DNA from: Xiphophorus maculatus
Taxonomy: Eukaryota > Chordata > Actinopteri > Cyprinodontiformes > Poeciliidae
Direction of reading: 5' to 3'
Length of the DNA: 64,000 nucleotides
Assembly (NCBI RefSeq): GCF_002775205.1
Contig: NC_036457.1
Span: 6,774,024-6,838,023, forward strand
In this document: one piece after another, positions 48,700 through 60,200 of the stretch
Numbering within the stretch: position 1 is the first letter of the stretch
Layout of the letters: each line of letters starts with the position of its first letter
Made by a program: the position numbers and the translations under genes
The notes under the pieces: generated by a model
What the model saw: only the letters and a program-made list of their open reading frames with translations
Database searches by the model: none
Told to the model about the DNA's origin: nothing

Positions 48700-50281
48700 A
48701 CTGAAAATGTCAAAAGAAGAACTTTCAAAATAAGCTTTTTTGATAATTACTTCATTTCTCCACCAATTTCTCCATCTATTTTCATGATGTTTTCTCTATT
48801 TTTATCAATTATGAAAATACTCTGATGGGGTTGTGTATGTGTGACTACAGCCAGTTTGGGTTCTCATTTGCAAAACTGGACACTCTAATCAAAACAGTTT
48901 GTGCTCCCAATTTGCCCCGAGTGCTGCATCTGCTGTTATGTCTCCAAATATTTAACTAGACAAGATTCACTTCTACATTGAAGCTCAACATCGCCTCTTT
49001 TCATATTTTATGCCTGTGGAAACAAGACTGTGTGCAATATGCACCCATTCTTCAAGAGGACATTTAGAACTATCCACTATTCAACCACCATTGATGCCGA
49101 ACAAGTGAGAGTCTGTTTACTGCCAGTCACAGGGCACGCTTTGATGTGGCGGCAGCCAATATTGTCAGAGAAATTCAGCCTCTTAAATCCCTACAAATGA
49201 CGCCGTAACTCAGATCAGCTGTGCTTTGTGTTTTTCTGCTCTGATGTGACAGAGAGCTTGTGCTGCTGTCGTCCTACAAAGGCTTTTCTCTTCGCCGAAA
49301 GCTCTCGTTTCAAAGCTTTTACTCCGGTTCCATTATATCAATTACAAACACCCTCTCAACCTAAAGTTCTGGCTCGATTTTCAGCTCTTTGGATTTCAAA
49401 AATGCATAATTACCAATAACAGCTGGGATGAAATTTGCGGGATCTATTTTCTCTTCTGCCTTGCAGGTAGATGGGCTGATTTAAAGCACTGAGATGTCTT
49501 CTTTATGTATAGAAATTGCATTTGGTTTCAGTACATTACAACCATCGAGGACGGCATTTTTCTTTTCAGTTAATTGTGGTTTCCTAAACACAACAATATG
49601 AGAAAGGCTCATTTAGGTGTCTGAAAAATTACTGTAGAATAATACACAGTTGTATATTTTCATTTGCCTGCCAACCATCCTGCCTCAGGCTCTTAAAGAC
49701 CATCAGGTTTCATAAGCACCCTCTTTAGTAAGACACTAGCAGCTAAATTAAGCTTGGAGTTTTCCTCCTCCGTGTGTCGCATCCTGCGGCGTCAAATACC
49801 TATGACACACAGTTCATGTCATTAGTGTAGTTGGAAGCTGGGGGGGTGGCAGACCTCCCAGAAATCAAATAAAAGCCTACAGCTGCACAGTCTGTATTCA
49901 GCTGCTCCATTAAGAGGGTTTTCTGTTAAAGCAACTAGTAAAAGGAGGACCTGTAAGAATCTGACTGACTTGCCTTCTGCTTTGACTCACTGGCATCCCT
50001 AACTGACACCAGGAAACTCCTATCTTCATATCAAAGCTGTGCAAGGAAGATAATTAGTGAAAGGTTTCAGGTGAAATTTATCACTAAATCCAGAGCTACC
50101 CCCGTTTGTTTGATACAAGTCAGCAACAACAGAGGCAGTGTAACTGGGGAGAAATGTTTAGTCCGGACTAAACTGTGTATGAATTGCTTAAGTATGTTTA
50201 CAGGTTTTTAGGTTTTTCTTGATGAACATCTATTCAAAAATTAGACCCTCATAGTCAAGAAGAGCTGAAGTGATATCGTCC

Positions 50282-50314
50282 TTTTTAACCTTGTATTGGA
50301 TACAAGGTTAAAAA
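50282..50314. repeat. perfect 15-bp inverted repeat with 3-base loop
   Basis: Arm TTTTTAACCTTGTAT at 50282-50296, loop TGG, exact complement at 50300-50314. Not followed by a gene, so a bacterial-type terminator role does not apply. Confidence 0.65.
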
Positions 50315-51339
50315 TCATCACTAAAGAGTGGTATGACTTTTTTTTTATAAATTGGCTTTAAATTGGTAAAAATGGTAATTATTCGTATGTATATTAATGT
50401 GGTCATCATACATTGATGGTAATGTTTTACATGAAATTTCACCCAGTGTTATGACAATAGTATTCTTGAAAAGATCTTCATCCGACAATAAATGTTTCTG
50501 ACTCTAAAAGCTATTTTGTTTTTATGAGATGTAAGATTAATGACCAAATCTTGTTGTAACCGCCTCTGTGATAAAGTTAAGTGACCACTCTAATTTAATG
50601 TTGGGATTAGAAACCAACCGGTTGTTGATTAAAAAACAAACTGCTCCAGTTAGATTAAGATAAGGGACAGGGACGTCTAATTAACTACCAGCAAATTGTA
50701 ATTAATGAAGAGAGTTCTGGGTGTTCATGTTTGGTTAATAAGGTAATAGAGACCAAAAACTGCATGACACAGTGGGAAATAAAACAGTTGTATGAAAAGC
50801 AATTGTTTGCTTCTGTTTATGCATATCATGTTGACCAGAAACCCGGCTGTGCAGAACAACAATGAGCAGATTTGCACTTCAGTGTCTGAGGTTCCTTAGT
50901 TTGAAAATGAAACTTTATCTTTGCAGGACGATTGTGAATATGTCTTCAGATTCAGTGAGCTGTGAAAGTAATGAGGCAAACAGAGTACTGAAGCCATCAG
51001 GTCTGTTTTTGATTTAAGTTTTGCTTGATGAGTTTATTACTGCCGAACACCTTCAAGGTACCACCGTCCTTTTTCTCCGCTCTGGAAAATTGAGTTTTGG
51101 CTTTTTACATGTCATTAAGCTGCTCCACCTGGAGCAGCATTTATGCATTGCTAATGAAGGAAAAAAATGTTTTGTATTCATAAAGAACGTGAAAATTAAT
51201 GGGGTCACTTGGAACCTACATTACAAAAATCCTTTGGAGGTAATTTGTATGAACAGGTGAAATGCCACAAAACCTGCCTGGAAATGTTGGCTATGCAGAA
51301 ACTCGGACTATTGCAAACAAACTAATAATATGCTCAGTC

Positions 51340-51413
51340 AAATATGAGCATATGCATATGCTCATATTTATTCATTCAAGGTAAAAGATATATAATATCT
51401 TTCACCTTGAATG
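51340..51413. repeat. 30-bp perfect palindrome next to a 19-bp near-perfect hairpin
   Basis: The first unit (51340-51369) is a perfect palindrome with half-site AAATATGAGCATATG. Three bases later, CATTCAAGGTAAAAGATAT (51373-51391) is complementary to 51395-51413 at 18 of 19 positions, with a 3-base loop. The adjacency of two such structures is unusual for this window. Confidence 0.65.
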
Positions 51414-52169
51414 TACCTAATGGGAATAAAACACCTTTAATTGTCAGATTTCACAATATGACCTGTGAGGACTCTGGAAATATTATTTAACAGCGTGTCA
51501 TGATTTAATGCTAATCCCCCAGACTCCCATTCAAATTATTACAGCACAGGCGTGACATATTAGTTTTGCACTATTACATCTGAAATTTAGCTGTGCACTC
51601 ACTGTGTGAACTCTGGCTATAAAGACATTAGGTGATAACTGTCTTAGGGGGAGTGAAGCCCAATTTCCAGGGTGTTTGTACACAAATCAAACTGTGAAGC
51701 AATTTATAAGGTCCACCGTAATGTGACTTTCTCAGCCACAGTTTCGGATGATGTGCACCGTTCAGTGAAAACCTCCCCAAAGTCTCTCCAGAAATGATCA
51801 TATATTTCAAACACCAAACCTACAAATGCAATTTTGTTTGTTTCTGGCCATTAAACTTAGAAATGAAATAATATATAAACTTGAAGAGAAAAGTTTAGGT
51901 GTTTTTTTACTTGGCTGTAAAACTTCTTTTCCATGTGATTTGGAGATGGTACACAAGGAACAGATTTTGATTCTTTTAAGACTGACTCAGATAAGATGTG
52001 GCCCCTAATTAAACCTGCACAAAATGTAGATTTTCAATAAGAGTATTAATGTTTCCTAGTAAGTGTTTAATCAATCTCAGCAATGCTACCATGTTTGCTT
52101 GAACTGTAGTTTGATATTGTTACAGGTAAGATATATTTTATTTTATTGATCAAAAAATATACAGTAAAA

Positions 52170-52605
52170 CAAAAAATGACTCTAGACAGTTTCTGTGAAG
52201 CAGTATCTTTCTTTAGATATTAGGAAAAAGGCAATTATGGGAAAGATTGCCGACTTGTCCTGAAAACAGTCACTGACACCCTCCAGAGTCACAAAAGGTT
52301 GTTGCTGCAGCAACTGGTTGGATCCAAGCACATTCATAGAAAGTGAAGTAGAAGGAAAAGGTGCACTAGCAACAGGAATGACAGCAATCTTGAGAGGATT
52401 GTCAGGAATATTGTGGAGCTTCATGAGGAGTGGACTGAGACTGAGAAATCTAAAATCATCTTAGTTGGGCTCAACTGAACTTTTGCTTAGTGGTCCAAAG
52501 TCATCTGTTCAGATAAAAGTAAAGTTTCCCAGAGTCTGGAAGAAAAGTGGAGAGAAACAGAATCATGTTGTTTGAAGTACAGGGTGAAGTTTTTTTCTTG
52601 ATTGT
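52170..52605 (+). mobile_element. decayed Tc1/mariner transposon (first family), forward
   Basis: The order follows the same element as 1140-1730: GAAAACAGTCACTGACACCC near 52262, AAGCACATTCATAGAAAGTG near 52326, AGAGGATTGTCAGGAATATT near 52393, TTAGTGGTCCAAAGTCATCT near 52485, and AGAGTCTGGAAGAAAAGTGG near 52531. Transposase frames are broken throughout. Confidence 0.65.
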
Positions 52606-52609
52606 ATCA

Positions 52610-52890
52610 TGTTTGAGCTACTGTTGCCTTTCTGCCCATTCTCCTCTGAGATCAACAAAGCGTTTTCAGCTACACGGCTGCTGCTCTGTGGAAATGTCTT
52701 TCTCAAACCATTTCCTGTACATCTGAATGACGGTGGTGTATGAAAAGTCCCAGTAGATGAGCAGTTTCTGAAAACCTCAGACCTCCAGAGTCATTTAAAC
52801 TTCAGCAAATTTTCTTCATCGGGTTGAGTTGCTGCCACGTGATTGGCTAATACAGTGTTTGTGTTAGACAGAAATTAAACAGCCATCGGT
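52610..52890 (-). mobile_element. fragment of a second, unrelated dispersed fish repeat
   Basis: Blocks CTGCCCATTCTCCTCTGAGA near 52633, CCCAGTAGATGAGCAGTTTC near 52749 and GAGTTGCTGCCACGTGATTG near 52825 match a common teleost interspersed repeat whose usual text ends in a TAATAAAGTGGCC motif. It directly abuts the Tc1 remnant at 52170-52605. Confidence 0.55.
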
Positions 52891-55800
52891 GTATGTAGAT
52901 TAAAAATCCCAAATTCAAATCTGGGCTGAGACCAGAATATTTTACTCTTACCAGAAGCCATCTTTCTGCTCACAGTGCAGAATTGTGTAATTGTGTATTT
53001 TATTGCTTTAGTCATTCTAAAAATCCATAACACTCAGACACTTCCTGAACCTTTTGCCTTCCTGTTTCCTGAGTTTACAAGCATCATGGGTGCAGTTGCA
53101 TTTACACTGCTGGGACATCTTTTAAACACCGTTGACACTCAGCGGCACACCAGAAGCAGATTAATATAAAGGCTGAACCAACATGTGTACACTTATTAAA
53201 TACTCTGACAATGTGAGTGGTTTTGCTCTGAGGACTGGATGTACGGAAAGACATCATTGGACTACTGTAAGGGAGGTTTCAAAAGTCATTCCCAGAACTC
53301 TGGGAACTTTCACGGAAATGATTATATTTATTGTTGTGCATGACTGCAGTACTAATGTGTAACATTACAAGCACTGCACAAACAGAACTGTGAAGCAGAG
53401 GACATTTTTTCAGTTGGTTAGTCAGAAGAAATGGAGGACAGGACAAAAATGATAACAAGCTTGCTCAAGGTCCACAAAGGATTGGTTTTAGAAGATGAAA
53501 CAGCAGAAATCCTAGTCACCTGACTTGAAAATATTTGATTAAATTTAAAAAATGCACCTGAAGCACACAAACCCAAGAATATTTATGAATTGCAGCAGTT
53601 TATTTATGAGGAGTGGGCTAAGCTTCCTCAGAAATGCAGGGTCTATGAGATGTTTTCTCATGAATAAGTTGAATACATTTGAGACTAGTAATCATTAAAG
53701 TGTTATTTTGCTGTTCAATTAGGATAAAAACACTTGCAATATATGTTTACACTCCTGAATATGCTATGACAGGATAAATAGTGACTCTTTATCTGTGGTT
53801 TTTCAAATTTCTTGGAATGAATCTGTGGATTATTCACACAGATCTGTTTCATGTAGGAAGGAGCATAAAAGAGAATATAATGTGAGCTTCATATACATAG
53901 AATCAATCAACAGCAGTATATTAATAATGTAAACATGTTTCATCAGTGTCTATTTCAGAGAATAGAGAAGATAAACAGAAGACAACTGAGTCCATTTCCT
54001 TTATAGCCCCTCGATGGGCACAAGCTAACACTCCCTACGCATCGCTGTCTTTGTTTCCCTGAACATAATGAGGTGTGGCAAAATGAGAAGGCACCTTCTG
54101 GCATTTTCACCACAACTGAGAAAAAGTTAAGTTCAGGAATAATCCCTTTGAGCAGAGAACTAGAGAATTATCACTCCATTATTTTCATACACTGCAGAAA
54201 GCAGCACGCAGTCCTGCAGCTATATCACATGAAAAATTACTTTTACTGTGACAAAAGCACCCCTCATACTACCTCCCCAACCTCTACCTCCACCAAATCC
54301 AATTTATTCGTTTCAAAACTGCTCCGCCGTCTCTTTCGGCATCATAAACTGGAAATATGTGAGACCCACTCGAAGTAAGGCTCCACTGTTTTTATAGAAG
54401 CACCTGTGAATCTGTGATCGCATTAAAGCCAAAAGCGTCTCATCAATACACAAGTATATCTCGGTAAAAAAAATAGAAAATTCTTGGGAAAACAGTGTTT
54501 TATCCAAAAGAAAGCTGCAGAAGAGAATTTAAAAAGAAAGTAATGAGTTTCCAGAGAATAACAAATGCTCTTTGTAGAGGCTTTACAGGATTACTCATTA
54601 CTGGCACCAACGTGAAGCCTGAAAGCACAGAAATAATCTTAATATAACAGATCTGCAGGCAGTAGTCCAAATGTTTTTACGGTTTCAGGCAGCATTTTAA
54701 GCCTGCATGTAATATAAGGCTCATTACAGGCTAAAAGGCTTATATGATGCTCCCACTCCTTTGATAGCAGTCTATCACTCAGTCAAAGAATTTGTGGTTT
54801 AATCTGTGGATTCTTTAGTCCATTAAGTGTTTTTGGATATTGAACTTTGATTTGGAAGAACATTGTCATAAAAGATAGAAACTATAATGAAATGTGCATT
54901 TACTAACTGATTTGACTGATATGTCTATTATTGTAGACTCAGCATTGCTGTTTTCAATAACGACTACTTCACTTAGATTTATTTAATTTGAGATCTAAGT
55001 TGTCTTCCAGTCTCTTGAAGCAAAGATACTGGAAGACTATTTATCCATCCAGCAGTGAAGGATGGAGAGGTTAACGAACAAAAAGAACTATTTCATCTGT
55101 GTAGACTTGAATTAAAATCCTTGTTGAATTTCATAAAATCAAAACAGTCAATTCCATATTTGACTGATGTTACAGTTAGCTATGTAAGGCATTAAATAGA
55201 AATATTTCAAATCCAGACTATTGTCTTATGTTTTGTTTTTTCCATGTTTTTTCTGTGCCCTGTCTTTTTCCAGGAACCAAAAGTAAGAAGAACAATCTTT
55301 ATTTTTTGCTTGCTTTGGCTTTTCCAAAACTCATGGATGGTTCTTGTGTATTTTCAAAAATAGATTTGTAACATTTTATTGAAGTTTTTAGAATAATACA
55401 AATATCTTTCTTGCCATACAAGCATACAAACAAAACTCATTAATTTAACTCATGAGAGTAAGTCTATTTAAAAAAAATGAAATGATCTCTAAGGTCTGCT
55501 TTGCAACTGAAGATGTCATCAAAAATGAAATAGTTTTTAAGCAGCATCTGATGCTGGGGATCAGCTCTTCAGTGTAAACGGCTCAAAAAACTCTGATTAC
55601 AGTCTACAGTATATTTTGTACATTTTAAGCAGCAGAACTGGATTTGTTTCAGTTTTCTGGAGGAAGGATGTTTAAACCAGACTTTAGCAAACTGATGCAA
55701 CAATACTTTTAACCACCAATAAAGTGAGAGCTTCTTGTGTGTAAAGAGAGAGAGATTCAGACCAGATAACATCTAGTTTAAGTTTTGCAGGAAAGTGAGA

Positions 55801-57040
55801 ATCATGTCTCTATTGATGTTTTTGTCTGTGGAATAATTTCATTAGGACACATACAATACATGCTCAACACTGCTTGTCAGCCTGTAAATTTATTTCAAGA
55901 TATTTCTTTTTTTGGCTAAAGTGAGACAGGATCTTTTTTTTTTATGTCAGCAATGATGTTGGCCTGAGAAGACTCCCATTTAATTGATTTTTCCCTAATG
56001 CTTTTGTTGTTAAACCATTAAGTTTTGGAATAATGTCGGTGTGCCTGCAATTCCTAGGGAGGTTCCACATTGTTTTCTTTGTTTCTACTAAATTTCTGGA
56101 GTTCCTAAACATTCAAAATGATTTTGTAATTCTATTCAGACTGATAGATGTTCCATTCTCATCTGTTTTTAGATTTCCTTAGGCTGATCTTTTCCTTTAT
56201 GCGACTCTCCAGTCTATTTCATGACATGAGGCAAATTGTGAAGTGATTTCTTGATTCTACAAGTCCAACATTTATTGGGTCTGGGTATGGTTACTTAACC
56301 TGACCCCAGCTTTTTTTAAAGAATCTGATTATACACACTTAGTTTCTGATTTCATATGGAGAACAAAGATACAAACATTTGTCAGGAGGATGTAAAGTAC
56401 AGCAAGAAACCAGAGATTGAGAAAATGGAAACAAGAAAAAACCTTTTATTAAAAACTGTGCAAATTCGTCATGCTACAGCTAATTTTACCCGAGATTGGA
56501 CTTTTCAGTCTCCGTGTCAGAAATGAGAGTCTCACACACCAGCATTCTGGGAGCCGGCAGCAAAAACATGGAAAAGACTTCATTTAGAAAAAAAGATAAT
56601 CAGAGCAAAGGCAATGAGGGGCAGAATGACACTGGCACACAGTGACAGATAATTTAATCTTGCATGCAGGAGAAATGTTTGCTGCAGGGAATCGTTGCTG
56701 ATCTGGTCATCATTCCTGTCTGGAATATCAGTGTCTCCAAAGCAGTGACATCCAGGAGGGAAGTTATGTCGCCTTCAGCTGAAGTGGCATCATCTCCACT
56801 GAGAACTGCATCTGTCAGCAGTCATCTAAAAATCAAGCTTGTTATAATCATCCCCAACCTGAACGAGACACACAATTTACAGTCATTACCACTCCCATTA
56901 GCTGTTCTTTATAGTGGTTTTGTGTATTATGTTAATGTATCTGTATTACAATGATGTAATTTCACCATCTCAGTTCTTGGCATCTATTATCTATGCTCAA
57001 CTTCCATCTTCTTTTAATCTGATTTGGTGTTTTGCAAACG
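52890..57040. other. gene-free stretch
   Basis: No coding exon, RNA gene or complete element recognised. Scattered short frames have no similarity that I know. Confidence 0.5.
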
Positions 57041-57047
57041 TATTCCC

Positions 57048-57260
57048 TGTGAGAGTTTTTACATTTGGTCACATTACAACTGTAAACTCAATGTAAATGC
57101 AGATGTTCTGTAAAGGCGACAGACGTATAACTTTGTGAAGACCAAGGAGACAGAAGACAGGTCAGGTAAAAAACAAGATTTTTTCATTTCCAAGAGTCTG
57201 ATGTAATATGACAAAATGCGTTCACTTCAAGGGTCATGTACTTTTGTGAGCAAAAACGTC
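57048..57260. mobile_element. possible MITE made of two opposed Tc1-family ends
   Basis: The left end reads GGTCACATTACAACTGTAAA at 57067. The right end, in opposite sense, reads GATGTAATATGACAAAATGC near 57199, followed by TTCAAGGGTCATGTACTTTT. Both resemble the terminal repeat of the second Tc1 family. Only about 100 bases lie between them, as in a miniature non-autonomous derivative. Confidence 0.4.
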
Positions 57261-60200
57261 AGTAGCAACGTAACTCCCTGGTTTTCTTGGCCTGAACGCT
57301 GAGCCTCATCAGTAGCTTGTCCACATCTCTGAATCACCATTAGGCTTCGACCCGCTAAACATAAAAAGGGACAGCGAATTGCTGATGAGACGTAGGAGTC
57401 CATCTACGCACTAAGACCCTACTTTTGTTGCTGTTAAGCACTCTCATCAGTGGAAATGTAATCACCTCTTATGCCTGAAACAAAGGTAATGCTCTGTGAA
57501 GCACCCAGAAAGATGGGGGCATAGTTTCACTTTCTGCAAAACTTTCATCTCTGGACGTTAGAAGAGCCCTCCACCTCTTTTCCTCTCCAAGCTCATGAGC
57601 CTCACCGGCGAAAAGAGAAAGGTTGGAAAATAAGCTTTTCCATAACTTTCAGTCTGTAAGTTTCAGAGCCAAATATTCTGAACATGTCACCGCTCAAATA
57701 GATGAAATGTACTTCTTTGCTTTCTCACAGCGCCAGGATGCCAAACGCCATCTGCAAGTTCTCTGAGCCAGTTTGGGATTATTGTTGTAATTTACATCCT
57801 AACTGCCTGTCTGCCTTTTAAGGTTGTGCAGAGTATGACTTGAGTTTTAGCTCAACACATAAATCTAGGCATTATTCAAAGAAGTGCAGCAGCAGAATAA
57901 GTATAGAGAATGCTGAAGAAAAATTGAATTTAAATTGCATAAAAACTACATCAGTTAATTCATAAAATGGAGAAGTTGGTAAAGAAATGCAACAATGCAA
58001 AAAAAATTTAAAAGACACAAGACGTCTCCTTTTATCACTACTTTACGGTCTGTAGCTACTTCAACTCTTTCTGGTCACAATGTTGAAATTGTTCAGCTAT
58101 GTTTTTGGAACAAGTGGTAAAATAGATTCTAGAAAAAAAAACAGGCATGTAATGCAAAAAAATCCACAAAATCTGAAAATCTTTATGCCTTTAAGTTTTC
58201 CTCACACAGCTCCTCCAGACTAGTTGCAGTAGCAACGAGCAAATACCTGGTGGAACTGTGCGTCTGCTGAGCTTATCATACCAACTCCATCTCAGTTCAA
58301 TGCTTCTAAAAAAATTGCGATCATGCAGAAGGATTGTTTTGAGAATGGATAGGAGTTTCTTAAAGAGACAAAAAACAATTTCAAGGTATCAGATACAGCT
58401 ATGATGCAAAGTCAAATTTCTTTAGTTCTTTATAACAACTAAAGATAACAGTTACTCGATTGCGCTATAAAATACCCTTCAATAAACTGAATTTTGAATT
58501 TACTCATGTCATCTTCGTCTGATATTAAAATTTGTTTATTTGAAAGATTTAGTGTGACAGATAGGCATAAACATAACACACATATAATGGGGCAAACATG
58601 TTTGAACAGCTCTGTATAAAGTTAACATTTTTAGAAAGTTAACATCTTTTCATTTTTGAAGCCAGTGTAAGCACTTTGTGACTTAAAGACTTAGCAAATG
58701 CCTGCAACTTTTCCATCTGAGTTCTTATTTTTATATCATTGGCATTCGCACATCAATTTAAATCTATGCTAAAGAAAATGGTTTAATTTTCTGGGTTTTT
58801 ACTCTACCACAGCCAGAGGGGAGGGAAATCTATTTCCTTATACTGCGCAAAACAACAAAAAAATACTAGAGTGATTTGAAGTTGATTGCAGTAAAACATT
58901 TGTGTTCTGATTGAGTTTTGCTGTGAATATAAAGGAGTTAGAGGAGACTTCTAGGGTTGAGCAACAGAGCAAATTCAAAATATTATCTAAAAAAAATGAG
59001 GACTGACCTTTTGATGGTAACGCAGTCATGTGGGGAGTCGGTTCTTTTTATTTCCCTGCCACTCTAACTCATCACTGGGGTTTGAAAAGAAAAGTTCAAA
59101 CCCACAGATTAAATATACATATTTTTCTCCAGCCTGCAGTGTTATTAAGTCATTTAAATTGTCTTGATATTGATGCTGCAAGGTATGAAACCAAGGAGAT
59201 CTTCCTTTTGTAAGATGGAATAAAATTAGCAGATCTTTTTAGTGATGCCTGATGGTGTGACACCATCATTTTAATAGCCGACATGACCTTAATCTTAATA
59301 TTCCTTTTAATTCTACCTTCCCTAAAGCAGTATTTAATTTAAAAGTAAAATGCAGACATATCTCTGCATATTCACCTTTTGTTGTGTGCTCCCTTTCAAA
59401 ACTGATCACTGGTTCATTGAAATGACCCCAGCAGGCGGCTTGTGAATGCTTTTTGCCAACAATCCCAGCTGAATGATGGTCCTCAAACAGCCTCTCTAAC
59501 TGCTGTTCCTGATGGAGACGGAGGATGATTCCCCTCAAATGGGAGTTATTCTTTGCCACGCGGCATCATTCCGGAGAGGAGCTTATGAGGGGGAAAATTT
59601 GTGGGTAATAGATTTGTGCCACCATGGCTCCCCAACTCCGGCAGATGAAAAATTTATGCAATTAAATTTCTAATTTCAGCAGGGTAATCGGGTCAGGACA
59701 GTTTGACTTCATTATCAGCAGCAAACTCATTATTAAAATCAGTCAAATGAAGATTTGACTCAGAGTCATGACTTTTGGGTTCACTGAGGTTCAAATGAGT
59801 CTTTTTGGAGATTAGAGCACATCCTTGCATAGTTAGAGAATATCAGACACACAATATAGATAACATTATGCGAGAGAAATCACAGAACACATTATAGGGT
59901 ATGCATCAAAATATTATGATCATTTTCAATCACATAATCAGATAAACGCAGTGAAAGTGGAGGAATTCAGATGATCACCCTAAAGCACCGGCCACAAATG
60001 CTGGATCTTACGGTAAAAATTTGAGCAAAATTCTTATAATATAGTCACATTTTACTGGCAGCTTTCAGTAAAGTCCACAGGTGTGTATTTGTGATGGTAG
60101 GACAGAAAATAGCCTACAAAGAGATCAGTGTAGAGATGGCATGCAATGGATGATATAGAGGAAAGACTTGTTTTTTGCCAGGCAATTGCATTAAACTTTT

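Larger units (their letters stand above)
47250..52160. other. gene-free stretch with palindromes and a solo Tc1 end
   Basis: No protein-coding exon recognised. A solo Tc1-family terminal segment lies at about 48550-48610 (GAAGTTTGTGGTTGTAATGT). Perfect inverted repeats are listed separately. Segments near 49100-49300 and 49700-50150 are of balanced composition and may be conserved non-coding DNA. Confidence 0.5.

Noticed and set aside
50282..50314. Stem-loop with flanking T-run resembling an intrinsic transcription terminator
   Set aside because: Intrinsic terminators are a bacterial feature. This is nuclear vertebrate DNA with no gene ending here, and the stem itself is AT-rich.
51373..51413. 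Hairpin considered as a microRNA precursor
   Set aside because: The stem is only 19 bp with a 3-base loop, too short for a Drosha/Dicer substrate, and there is no extended lower stem.
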